Origin: Axinella damicornis
Lineage: Eukaryota; Porifera; Demospongiae; Axinellida; Axinellidae
Reading direction: 5' to 3'
Assembly (NCBI GenBank): GCA_963931865.1
Contig: OZ007509.1
Span: 8,587,274 to 8,651,273 of the forward strand
DNA length: 64,000 nucleotides
Shown: positions 42,031 through 52,944 of the stretch, piece by piece
Numbering within the stretch: position 1 is the first letter of the stretch
How the letters are laid out: every line of letters starts with the position of its first letter
Program-made: the position numbers and the translations under genes
The notes under the pieces: generated by a model
Seen by the model: the letters and a program-made list of their open reading frames with translations, nothing else
Told to the model about the DNA's origin: nothing
Databases searched by the model: none

Positions 42031-42139
42031 TATGTTGTTGTTATAACTATCATATTCAATATCAACACACGATGGAATATCCCTACCTTTAGTCTTGTCC
42101 AAGAGCAGTGGTACATTGTATGTCTTCAACACTTGTGCA

Positions 42140-42790
42140 GTAGTACAGGATGTCCCGGGAGTGTCTGTACATCCTGGGCTCCTGGACAGTATATAGTGCC
42201 TTGCTACCAGGATGTCCCAGGACAGTCCGGGACTAAAGGGACAAAAGGGACATCCCGGACACAAGGACCTGCTAGTGCTTGTTGTCTCAGGACAGTCCGG
42301 GACTAAAAGGACAAAAAGGGACATCCCGGACACAACAACCTGCTAGTGCTTGTTGTCCCGGGACAACCCGGGACTAAAGGGACTAAAGGGACATCCCGGA
42401 CACAAGGACCTGCTAGTGCTTGTTGTCTCAGGACAGTCCGGGACTAAAGGGACAAAAGGGACATCCCGGACACAACAACCTGCTAGTGCTTGTTGTCCCG
42501 GGACAACCCGGGACTAAAGGGACTAAAGGGACATCCCGGACACAAGGACCTGGGAGTGCTTGTGTCCCAGGACATTCCGGGACTAAAGGGACAAAAGGAA
42601 CATCCCGGACACAAGGATCTGGGAGTGCTTGTGTCCCAGGACAGTCCGGGACTATAGGGATATCCTGGACAGTAGTGTCTGTGCTACCAGGATGTCCCGG
42701 GAGTGTCTGGGACATGCGGGACATCCCAGACACATGGACACATGTGCCTGTGCTACCAGGAATGAAGTCCTGGTCATTCCGGGATGTTGT
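42140..42790 (-). repeat. 70-bp minisatellite, inverted array
   Basis: The same unit as 38415-39650 in the opposite direction (GGACAAAAGGGACATCCCGG, ACACAAGGACCTGCTAGTGC), about nine copies with more variation at the right end. Confidence 0.95.
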
Positions 42791-42799
42791 AGGCTGTCC

Positions 42800-43960
42800 G
42801 GAACTGTCCACCAAGTCCTGACTATTGTGGGCAAAGCTGGACATGACTGCCATATCTAGCATGGAAGTCCCCACAGGACTCCAAGGAGGAATCCGTAGAA
42901 ATACTCAACAGGTTAACAATAGATCACTTATTCATGTGTCTTGTATTTCACACAGAATTATTGCAGACAAAAAACAACAACTGGTTCATTAGCAGCCATA
43001 CATGTGCACAGTGTCAAGATTTGACTATAGTCAAATCTTTCAATCCCGGACAGTTTTAAATCAACTCTCAATATTACGTTATTCCCAGTGTGTACTAATT
43101 CCCACCTCTGGAGTCATCCGCGTGTGTATGTCCCAATGGACGTTGTTTGCTTCACAGTTTGGTCCAGTCTCCGAGCTGAACCAAGGTCGCAGATCTGAAG
43201 CAGAAGAAATGTATAGTGTAAGATCAACCAGGGCTTTGTACGTACTTATGCAGCACGCGAAAAACTACCTGTAATTACAGGACTGGGCAGGTACGGTCAT
43301 CGTCCGTGATTGCACCGTCCGGTCACCCATTTGAGTCCTGGGTGAGAACACATCACTTCTGAATATTTTCTGTATAGACCTCACCTACGGGTACTCCAAA
43401 GACAAAAATGGCAAGCAATAAAACTTCACCACGGACTTGAACGGGTGAGCAGACAGTGTGGACACAGAGCAGGTCTGACAGTTCTGGTGCCCTCCCAGTC
43501 CCATATCTAAAGGTAGTTATTCTTGCGTACATTCACTCATAAGAGCAATAGGCGTTACTCAAAGTACAAGTGTCTACCATACTCATGTAATCACGCTCTA
43601 AGAGTTTCATACCTTGGCTTTCAGCTTGGATGTAAGGATGACTGCATGGGAGAACGGAAGTGTGCAATGAGAAAGGCCGCTGCTACATACATGTGATGAA
43701 TATCCATACAGCACAAAATACACATGTTCCATTAATGTCGAATGTAGGAGTTAAGCCAGAAAAGGGGTCGGGACTAAACAGGGATCAGGAAACAACATGG
43801 CTCCTCTGGTGCATGATGAGCCAAGTAGAGTCGAACAGAAATCCTATTAACGCCCCCTTCACCAGCTACACCTTTCCCTCCCTCCATCCATCCTAGACAA
43901 TCAGTTTGAGCTAAGTACTGTGCTTTATATTGGTCACTTATTTGGCAAAATCACACTCTG
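42800..43960. other. Stretch without recognised genes
   Basis: Nothing conserved was recognised. A perfect 24-bp palindrome centred in AAGATTTGACTATAGTCAAA (43015-43038) is the only clear structure. Confidence 0.4.
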
Positions 43961-43969
43961 GTAGTGAGT

Positions 43970-44090
43970 ATTCTCCCCTCCTTCCGCCCTCCCTGCTTCT
44001 TCCTCGATCTCTCCTTCCTTCTCCCTCCCTCCTTCCCTCCTTCTCCCTCCTCTCTACCTTCGATTCCTCCCTCCCTCTTCTTACAGTCCG
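43970..44090 (+). repeat. Polypyrimidine tract
   Basis: About 120 bases almost only of C and T (CCCTCC, TTCC units). A longer one is at 61318-61735. Confidence 0.8.
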
Positions 44091-44924
44091 ACTTGCTGGA
44101 ATCAGAACAAATGCAGTTAGTCAGCACAAGAACTTTTGTTCAGGTACGGCTCCTCATTTTTTGACCTTTAACCCATCACACACTTCTCAGGCTAGTTATG
44201 TCATCTCACACTGTTCATGTGACCATTAACCATCACACACATCTCAGGCTAGTTCATATGATCTTACACACTTTTCGTGTGACCCTTTACATTCTCCTCA
44301 AGATAGTCCACATAGCCTCTAAATCACAGCCCCTTCAACTTGCGCTACTATAGCTGCCATCAACCACTGAATTAGGAACCTCAGCTGGCCATAAATTCGT
44401 GCTAGCTACAACGAAATATTTAACCAAGAAACTCTTTCAGAGATTCAACTGTCCCCCACACCCTCTGGTTAAGATTCAGTGTTTAAATTATAGTTCAAGG
44501 TGGAGATGAAGTTATAGCGTGGCAAAGTAAGGGGATGCATGAGAAAGGCTAACATACATGATTAATTATCTTTCAGGGGGTGCCCCCTGGCAGTGGTGCT
44601 GCTATAACAGCTGCCAAGAGCGCATAAGTAGGTCATGCCCCCCGGAGTCCTACTTTATGTGCTCTTGCAGCTGCTTAGATTGTCAGTTGCAATGCTCTCA
44701 CTAATATTCCTACCCTTGTGCACTCAATGTCACGCATGCTTCACAATAATTTGTATAAAAGCATCCAACAGTGTCTGATGCATGGCACTAGTGGAGGCTC
44801 TGGAGACTGCCACAGAGAGAGCTGTCCAGCAGCATAAACCCCTCCGTGTCCAACCGACAATTTGGACAGAGGGTTAGTCAAGATCAGTAGCTAGAGGCTG
44901 GAGTACCAGACAGCAGACATTGAA

Positions 44925-45022
44925 TTAAGGTAGCATTATACCTTTACCGTTAGGGTACCTTTAACCGTCGGGGCCCCGACGGTTAAAGGTACCCTAACGG
45001 TAAAGGTATAATGCTACCTTAA
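44925..45022. repeat. 98-bp perfect palindrome without spacer
   Basis: Arms of 49 bases are fully complementary: TTAAGGTAGCATTATACC at the outside and ACCGTCGGGG|CCCCGACGGT at the centre (44973/44974). No mismatch was found. No 9-bp duplication flanks it. Confidence 0.95.
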
Positions 45023-45251
45023 AGTGATTGACAGTGCATTTCTGCACATGAAAACTAATTTAGCCAAACATAATTATTAGTCCTGATCTACGTACAGGTG
45101 ATTATCACATACAGTGATCCGATTGGTTGATGCAAGTTTACATTGACCCCTACACTGAGATCCAACTTGCAATACAGTGTATCTATTGATTATTGCATAT
45201 TTTGTGTGTATTATTCTCTCTCTCCAAAGCAATTTTTTGCTATGACAACTG

Positions 45252-45320
45252 ATAATTATGTAGCGGTATCACATGTGCCTCAAACACACAAGGTCCCTGG
45301 TTCGATCCCAGGTGGAAACA
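45252..45320 (+). pseudogene. tRNA-Val-like pseudogene or SINE head
   Basis: TAGCGGTATCAC, GGTCCCTGGTTCGATCCCAGG (a T arm) and GGTGGAAACA closely resemble the 3' two-thirds of a eukaryotic tRNA-Val. The anticodon loop reads CTCAAAC, so the anticodon would be CAA, not a Val one. The D arm is one base short and no 5' acceptor strand pairs with the 3' end. It is not a working tRNA. Confidence 0.55.
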
Positions 45321-46149
45321 TCTGTTTTTCACCCATTCTTTCCTGTCAAATAGAGGTGTTCATGGAACACATACCCCACACAGAATGTCTACAGGATACA
45401 GTGCAGCTACAATCGACGTGACATCTCTGCCGATGCGCATCGAACAGGTGCTATCGCGTATACTGTGTTTGCGTATGGCCATATCCAAGGTGTGGGAGTG
45501 ACCGCTTACCATATTATATACAACAACGTGCAATTGTGAAGCTGAAGAGGTGGGGCCAAAATGTTAAGGAAATAGCTGGAAAAAAACAGCATAAACAATA
45601 GTGACGACATCTGTGAAGTACATAAATCTTGGGAAAAAACTGTTTCCTAGCGGTCATCTCGAAGCATGAAGTTTCCAAATGCACTACGTGTCTTGTTCTT
45701 GATGGGACTCTGAGGTCACAAAGAGGTGACTGCCCTAATCTCATGCCCAGTCCCGTCTACACGAGCCCCCGCAGAGAGGGTCTGGTGTTTTGAGTGTTTC
45801 CCATCTGGAATTTGAAATCGAAGAGTGCACGTGTAATTTACAACTGATTACCTCACCAATCGATCGAGGAGTCAAAATAGCTCGGTTTAAGGTAGGAAGC
45901 ACGGCATCGACGAAATCGCGCAATTTTGCTCATGGATAATTAATGAGATGATGTCACTCGCATACGGTTATATAGAGTTATTCATCTGTTTACGTTTTCC
46001 CATGGCGGCAACCGGAATAAACAAGGGGGGCTTCTCTCTTTGATGCGGCTAGCGGCCCTTTCAAGTTTCAAATCGGTACTCTGATGTGGCCGTGCGGTAC
46101 TTTGAAGATTTGTTTGAACACTCTTTTTTTTTCCTTTTTTTTTTTTAAG

Positions 46150-46733
46150 TAAGAAGCTATTCAGGTATCCCATCAAGGTTGGAGCCACCACGCTTGGTCC
46201 GTACTGACGGGAAGCGTCCAGATGGGGTGACGATGATCCCTTGGAGGAATGGAAAGCCCATAGTGTGGGACGCAACGTGTCCAGACACCCTCGCTCGGTC
46301 CTACCGCTGCCAAGCCACCAGTAGAGCCGGAGCTGTGGCAGATCTGGCGGAGGAAAGGAAGTCAGTCAAGTACACCTGTTTGGGGGCGGGCTACTCCTTC
46401 ACACCCGTAGCCATCGAGACTCTTGGGGCCTTGGGGAAGAGATCACTGGCTTTTGTGAGGGAACTGGGCCACAGAGTTATGCAGAGCACCGGGGAGGTGA
46501 AGGCAAGGACATACCTTCTACAGCGTCTCTCCGTAGCTCTACAGAGAGGGAACGCTGTTTCAGTGATGGGGTCGGTGGGGAGCCGGTCAGGCCTGGACCT
46601 GCCTGGTGTGTATCAGCCTACACTCGAGCTAAACTAGTCCAACCTGGATGCCTCCAAGCGTACAGAAGTCGTCCTCAACTCCAGCTGGCACTTCACCGGT
46701 TCACAGGTACATGTAATTGGCATTCCAGAGAAA
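46150..46733 (+). pseudogene. Fragment of a retroelement-associated protein (C-terminal nuclease-like domain)
   Basis: The frame 46179-46637 has RTDGKRPDGVTMIPWRNGKP, IVWDATCPDTLARSY, FTPVAIETLGALG and LLQRLSVALQRGNAVS. This pattern is very common in invertebrate genomes as the C-terminal part of LINE-type reverse-transcriptase proteins. It has a PD-(D/E)xK-like layout (PDG ... WD.T). No reverse transcriptase precedes it and a T-rich tract lies just upstream, so it is a lone fragment. Confidence 0.6.
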
Positions 46734-46756
46734 CGTGATCAAGTGCAATGTTTGCT

Positions 46757-46827
46757 AGACCCTCTCCGCCCTCCGCGCACGGCTTCGCCGCGCGCCCGCT
46801 TGACCGGCCGGGCGGAGAGGGGCTAGT
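46757..46827. repeat. GC-rich hairpin TAGACCCTCTCCGCC ... GGCGGAGAGGGGCTA
   Basis: Short inverted ends enclose CGCGCACGGCTTCGCCGCGCGCCC. The TAG...CTA ends resemble the micro-MITEs, but no flanking duplication is visible. Confidence 0.55.
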
Positions 46828-46849
46828 GGCTACACTATGTTGTACCTAA

Positions 46850-48530
46850 TTTTTATTTATTATTGTATTTTTTAAATTTATTATTATTGTTTGTTTTGTC
46901 TTCTGTTTTGCTAACTCACTGTCTGTTTTTTTTTTTGGTGTTTGTTTGTTTTGGTTTGTAACATATTAATTATTGCCTCTAATTTAGTCCTTGGTATTTC
47001 TGTATATTTACCTTTGGTTTTAGATAAACTTTGTGTCCTTTTATGTTATAGTTTACTGTACCCCCCTTACTTTTATTTCTTGTTCTGCTGGTTACTCAAC
47101 TTTTACCAGTTAGAAGCTATTCTAGCTTATTGAATGTAGCGATGGGCTATCTGAGTGTGAATAGCTAAGTGGAGTCAGCAGGAATGTTTGTGGGTCTGCT
47201 GAAGTGGCCGAAGAACAGCCTGGAAAGTGAACAGCATCCGACAGCTCCCTGGCCAAGGTACTGTAGAGAGTTGACATTTCGGCATTACAGGCCCCGCCAA
47301 TTTTCGTGTTAGGGCGAATTTGGCTGGTTTGGTAGCTGGACTGGGCTGGTGAGAGGGAGTAGACGTGTGGCCAAAACTCTGTAACCGAGAGGTGAACGTG
47401 GAAAAGCATCCCTAGTTTTGCAGGGGGTAGGTTGACCTTTTGAAGAGTGCCCTTGGCTTGAGTCGGTTTTAGTTGGTGTGCGTGGAATTTTTTTTGAAAG
47501 CCTAGGGTAGTCAAACCTCGTTTTTGAGGGTGGCAGTGAGTTTTGGGCTGTAGCCTGCAAGTGAGGAGAGCAGGTGGTAAATCCATCCGTAGTTTTTGGG
47601 CCTGTTTTGTGTGTGTATTGATGATGGGGTCAGAGTGTGGGTGGGGCCTTGGAGAGGGTCCAAATTTTCAGTTTCGTAGAGGGTCTTAAAATTGAGTTTA
47701 GGGCATTTTCAAGCAGAGGGAGCAGTTTGATGCAAAGTATTGCTGAAACTTGTGTACGCTTTGATGCTGCCCATTTATCCATCAACTTGGTTTCAGAGAT
47801 CGCGGTACCCATGTTTACTACCTTAAAAGGCTCGTAATGAGGACTCTCTTTGTTGTTGGTTCATAACACCCCTTTGTAGCTTCTAAGAACCTTTCAGCCA
47901 TCTCCATCTTCGTTATTCACTGGAATAATGAAGAAGTCCACCACACACACACACACACACACACCAATCTTCTCTCTACTTATGTCTGTACACAGTGACC
48001 TTGGGTTTCTAATGTGCCCTTTGTGGTCAGAATAGCATGTGTCAATGTGCCCTTTGCCCTATGGATGCTATAGGCAAGGCTTCACACACTTCAGAATGAA
48101 TATGGGAGAAGACTGCAGCCTGTGGTCACAATTATGCAGATTCCCATGGGACAGCAATCTGTGATGGCATTGGGTTATGATTACTAACACAGCACTCTAA
48201 CAGGTTCACCAACATGATGGTCAGAAATATCAAGGAACCAACCAAAATCAAGGAGGAATGCTCAAAGCAATTGAACTGAAATAAATCCTCATGTCTCATT
48301 TTGAAGTGTGCAATTTCAAATCTTGCCTTACTTGTCTCAATATTGCATGCAAAGTGAAGCTGGCAATGCAAGAAGAACGTTCGGGAGATGTGTATCGTGC
48401 AGCGTATAAACAGATGCAACAAGCTAGCGTCTGCTAAATTACAGATTGAAGCTACCTGTTATCCAATGCTGATTCCTCACTGCATTTACATACGTGTGTT
48501 GGCTTTTGACCTCTCTGCTTTACGCCATGT
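46850..48530. other. Stretch without recognised genes
   Basis: T-rich low-complexity DNA (46850-47100), then ordinary sequence and a CA microsatellite near 47940. Several moderate open frames exist, but none looks conserved. Confidence 0.35.
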
Positions 48531-48544
48531 TTTGGCTATGGAAG

Positions 48545-48770
48545 TGAAGTCTGGCTGCAAAGTCAGGGAGTTCATGCCATGCCAGCAAAGTCAGGGAGCT
48601 CATGCCATTCTGGCAAAGTCAGGGAGCTCATGCCATTCTGGCAAAGTCAGGGAGCTCATGCCATGCTGGAAACGTCAGGGAGCTCATGACATGCTGGCAA
48701 AGTCAGGGAGCTCATGACATGCTGGCAAGTCAAGGAGCTCATGCCATGCTGGCAAATTCAGTAAGCACAT
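48545..48770 (+). repeat. 27-bp minisatellite, about eight copies
   Basis: The unit AAGTCAGGGAGCTCATGCCA plus TGCTGGC repeats in tandem, with some copies showing TTCTGGC or ACATGCTGGC variants. Confidence 0.9.
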
Positions 48771-50103
48771 GCCCATCAGACATTCAAACAGGTGGTGAGA
48801 CTGCTTGAAGTGGTGTTATCTACAGTGAAGAATCTGGTGTAGAAACAGGTCTAGAATCTAGGGTCCAGGTATGCCGCACATCCTGAGTTTGGATGTATAT
48901 ATCTGAGCTTTTTGTAAGTTTAACGGAATGCTTGTATCGCTTCTAGGTACTAACATGCCATGGACATTTTTGGTATGAATACATGACAAACTCCACGAAC
49001 ACCCAGACCCTCCTTCCTCGTGTGCGATTCATGCTGGGGTCGATTAGGGTCGCGGACCAATATGCATTGACCTGATTCACTCTCTATTGAACTATGGTAG
49101 CTGCATGATACAACAGTTGATACTTTACCAGGTAAACACACTTGGTAACACCCTCATTTTGACAGGCCAATAGGTAGTCTCACTGGCCAGGCGTTCGTGG
49201 CACGCAGGAAGGGAAAAGACAGGTTTTTGCGGATAATACCGGTGGCACCAATCAGATTTAATCCCTTCCGTACTTGTCACATGATCGGTATTCGAGAACA
49301 AGAACATATTTGTGAGCTAGAACTCCTGGACAGTTGCAAGCGAACTGCACAAACAACACACAACCATTTCATGCTGATCACTGGCAGCGCAGATACTATA
49401 GTTGCATTCCTTCCAAATGACATTTGCAACCTATTGCAGTAACATCACTTTTTCCATGACATTTCAACTTTCGCCACCATCTTGGTGTACCGTAATACAT
49501 TGGCCTGATATGATGCAGTATCAATGAAAATGTGCTCTGCATCACTGGTGAGCATTAATATAGCCTACCTATCAATCGCAATTCGTTTGACTCAACACAT
49601 ACTACAAGCATTGTTGGTACATCATTGCATTCACCCACCATACGTAGAAGCTGCTACGTATCTCAGAAAACGGAAAACAGTTGCCATATTGGTGGTGTAC
49701 CTGTATGTATTCTCAAAGTGCTGCAATGGGTCTATAGGTTACATGTACAGAGCTAAGGTAGGGGGGAGGGGGGGAGATTTCCGGATGGTGGGATAATTCC
49801 TGAAAGCTGCACTTCACAGCCATTGCATTCACAATGAAAAAGCACTAAAGTGCAAACCTCGCCCTCATGTAGCGAAGCGTACAAATAAGATCTACTAGTG
49901 GAATGCAGGACATTGGAGGGTGAGCCTGAGCGAAGTGCAGGTGCAGGATATGCATGGAGCAGTTGCATTCACATGACGGTCATCGGACTCAATTATGTGA
50001 CTGCACAGAAATTATGATACACTCGTGCACATCACAGCAACTGTGAGTCAGGTTAGCGTTTAATAGCTGAAGCAGTCTAGCAGGTACGTCACCGACCATG
50101 GCG

Positions 50104-50149
50104 TAGTCTCGGTACCAGACTATTCGCGAAGAGTCTGGTACCGAGACTA
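50104..50149. mobile_element. 46-bp micro-MITE with perfect 9-bp TSD
   Basis: TAGTCTCGGTACCAGACT and AGTCTGGTACCGAGACTA are exact inverted ends around ATTCGCGAAG. Flanked by ACCATGGCG at 50095-50103 and 50150-50158. The duplication contains a Kozak-like ATG. Ends TAGTCTCG resemble TAGCCTCG, so it is a sister family. Confidence 0.9.
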
Positions 50150-50152
50150 ACC

Positions 50153-50246
50153 ATGGCGGTAGACCCACGAGCTGTCTCCGCCTTTGTTGTCGCCACCGAG
50201 GAGGCAGAACTTGAAGTTCATGGTGCTCTATTAGCCAATGAGATAG
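50153..50246 (+). CDS. Possible first coding exon, unrecognised
   Basis: ATG in a good context (ACCATGGCG) opens MAVDPRAVSAFVVATEEAEL and then EVHGALLANEI, and a GTAGGT donor follows at 50247. No later exon was found. The start codon is inside the target duplication of the 46-bp element. It may be a real gene start or chance. Confidence 0.3.
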
Positions 50247-50929
50247 GTAGGTTCGTTCACGAGTGGTCTCCATCTAGTCTTTACATGTTGCGCAGGTATT
50301 ACTCTACGATACTGCACTGCACGTGCAAGTATCACGTGTCATCCGGTGCGCGTTCGGGGTCTGGTATCGGGAACCAGACTATAGCTCGCTAGCTCATGAG
50401 TTTGTCACTTTGTGCCGCTTGGTTTGTGGTAGCTGGTGTCGCTAGACGCCACGCTTCACGTACCAGTAGTCTAGTAACAGCGCTAGTGACCCGTTGATGT
50501 CGATTTTGTGGCACAAGCACCAAGTAAAGTTTTCGCGGTGAGCTAAAAACTGTCATAACTCTCTAACTAAACATTTTTATCCATATTGCTATGTTAATTT
50601 AGTTCCTTACGTCGAGCGCTTTCTTTTGATACCTTGGTCTTGCTCGTCAAGTACCCGCAGCGCCCGCTAGAACGGTAACAGACAGACACACAGACAGACA
50701 CACAGACACACACAATGATTACTAGAACCTCGCCCCCGCGTGGGCGAGGTTAATTATGGCAGGTACACATAGATTCAATACCCTTCGAACTTACTCCTGG
50801 AGGGTGCTTGAATTGATAACCCGGGAATGCCACATCTCCAACACAGAAGGTGATCCTGGGCAGAGGCAGGGAGTAATGTGACATCATCACTGAACTCGCT
50901 TAAGCTATAGCACTACCCAGTGGCGGTAC

Positions 50930-50930
<1 letters not shown>

Positions 50931-50959
<29 letters not shown>
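50931..50959 (+). repeat. Poly-G tract, 29 bases
   Basis: Uninterrupted G run followed by CGTGCACCCCCCCAACACCG. Confidence 0.95.
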
Positions 50960-50960
<1 letters not shown>

Positions 50961-51407
50961 GTGCACCCCCCCAACACCGCTCCAAGAAAAAAAACGTACA
51001 TAGACTACATGAACGTACACTGCCTGTATAGAGGCCGTTCTTTGATCTACGTACGTAGCTATCAACTGTGAGTCAAGATTTACCTCTAGCAGCAGTTTAT
51101 TGTGTAGTCAGTCAGTCAGTCAAAGTTAGTTAATGTCCCCTGCAGAAGCAACATCATTCAAAGTATGCAGAGATGCTACGAAAGGGCTTCCTGATAACCA
51201 AAAATCGTGCCTTGGTGAAACATTTTCCGCGCTACCAACACCCCGTGGCTGTTTTGCGGCCGCTGTGCGCCTCCGTACTTCGCCGCCAATGTTCCCCCCC
51301 CCCCCAACCTTCTATTGCTGCATGTGCACGCCTGTGAGTGGCACTACCATAAAACTTGTTTTCTGGAAGGGCAAAGGGCAAAATCTTTTTTAAAGGCAAA
51401 TCACAAG

Positions 51408-51485
51408 GTTTTAGTGGGACTCGAACTCAGGACAGAGCCTGTGTTGAGCACTAGAGACTCACTCTACCCTGCACACCCTAAAGCT
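51408..51485 (-). repeat. tRNA-derived SINE-like segment, minus strand
   Basis: Read on the minus strand: GGGTAGAGTGAGTCTC (A-box-like) and GAGTTCGAGTCCCACTAAA (B-box-like). A second tRNA-like head (GTGGTTAGAGCATCTGACTA) is on the minus strand at about 51935-51985. Confidence 0.5.
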
Positions 51486-51730
51486 GGGCCCGGGTCCAGA
51501 AATCCCCTCGTCCCCCTTTACCCTCAATAGCTTATGATAACACGGAGGCTCCAAGAGCTAGACTACTTCATGCAAGTTTACCTGAGCTTTCCTTCTTACT
51601 ACTCGATCTCAGCTCAGGCCAGCAGTCTGTTTCCTAGTACTTCACAGCACGCAACGCAAACGCAGAAGGGTCCTGCACTCATGCACTTTCGCTCGATTTT
51701 GGAGGCGCGCGCAGACCAGCTCAAGGAGTA

Positions 51731-51774
51731 GTCGCGTTCCCAGACCATTTTTCGCTCTGGGAACGAGACTACTG
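51731..51774. mobile_element. Micro-MITE of the TAGTCGCGTTCCCAG type
   Basis: TAGTCGCGTTCCCAGA and TCTGGGAACGAGACTA enclose CCATTTTTCGC. It bridges the TAGCCTCGTTCCCAG and TAGTCTCGG families. The flanks do not give a clear duplication. Confidence 0.65.
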
Positions 51775-52147
51775 AGAAAAGTCTGCGCGAGATTTACGAA
51801 GCAGTGAGAGAACAAGTAATTGGCTGCCGAACAGAGGGATAAGTAAGCACTCAGATGTGTTAGTGAGACGTCAGGCCCATCATAAAGATGTTCGATGTTA
51901 ACTAGAGAGAGAGAGAAATTGAAAAACGTTCTGGGCCCAAGACCTGGTACTAGTCAGATGCTCTAACCACTATTATAGTGGTTAGAGCAAATTTTAAATT
52001 AATGCCATTGGGCCTGGGTGGGTTAACCCTTTAACTATTTGAATTTCTTTCCCGCGAGAGAACTAGTTTGCTGGAATTGATTTAAGCAGCGTACAACAGC
52101 TAGTTACAGTGTGAGCTACTGTAATGATGATTAGTCTGCATGATGAC

Positions 52148-52656
52148 TACCGTAGGCGCTCTAATTATGCGTCGCTCAAAAAATTATTATTTTTGAAATG
52201 CAACGCAACAATAGAAATTCGGTCAGCCAAACTTCGACGCACGATTAGAAAACACCTCGCTAGGTACTAAAGTCAGACGAGTGTAGACAAGGCTATTGCA
52301 TAGCGGTTGTGTTTGTTCCGGGTTGTCGGACTGTCGCTGCCTTTTCTCCTGCATGGGGCGTCCGTATCCTCGGGGCGCAGAATACATAAGTGAGTTGCTG
52401 TCTCGTACCTTCACTGATGTCCCAGCCATATCGCAACTGTGTCTTTATACACCAACGTTCACAGGCAGTGATGTGATGAGCCCTCTTCGCCGTTCAACGG
52501 TTCTGTGCGCGCTTCGAGCTAGCTGCCATGCTGCCGTTATAATCGCGTTGCGCAAATTAGTCCCCGGAGTGCGACGCATTATTGGAAATTATCGGTTTGA
52601 GATATTGAATTTTGACGCAGAATTAGAAAGGACGCATAATTAGAGCGCCTACGGTA
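52148..52656. mobile_element. 509-bp MITE with 26-bp perfect terminal inverted repeats
   Basis: TACCGTAGGCGCTCTAATTA (on to TGCGTC) at the left and its exact complement at the right. It shares TACCGTAG with 26445-26979. The frame inside (52296-52643) is not recognisable and is probably not a gene. Confidence 0.85.
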
Positions 52657-52919
52657 CCCTCCATGCTTTGTGTTTGACTTCACTAGCTTAATTTTGCGGG
52701 AGAAAAATGAGGTTGAACAAATTGTCTGACCACGCCCACCGCGCGGGGATCCCGTAACCTTAATGCATCCATAAGCTAAGAGAGACCTCCGGAGAAAAAC
52801 GGTTAATGGGTAAACAGGCCCGTAGCGCCAAATGTCGTCATAATACTTTCAGCTTCATCATGTGACTTACGGCAATGTCCCTGGGAGATAGATTCTCCGA
52901 CAGCAGAAAGGGCAGGACA

Positions 52920-52944
52920 GGGGGGGGGGGGGGGGGGGGGGGGG
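52920..52944 (+). repeat. Poly-G tract, 25 bases
   Basis: Uninterrupted G run followed by TTGGTACACCCGGAGGGTAC. Sequence after it resembles 62100-62160 (GGGTGAAAGCAGCATGGTCG). Confidence 0.95.

Noticed and set aside
45252..45320. Functional tRNA gene
   Set aside because: No pairing 5' acceptor strand, short D arm, and an anticodon that does not fit the tRNA-Val body.
47122..47586. Pro/Thr/Ser-rich minus frame of 154 codons
   Set aside because: No domain, no splice signals and no neighbours supporting a gene.
52296..52643. 115-codon frame inside the 52.1 kb MITE
   Set aside because: No conserved motif; MITEs of this size normally do not code, and the frame runs into the terminal repeat.
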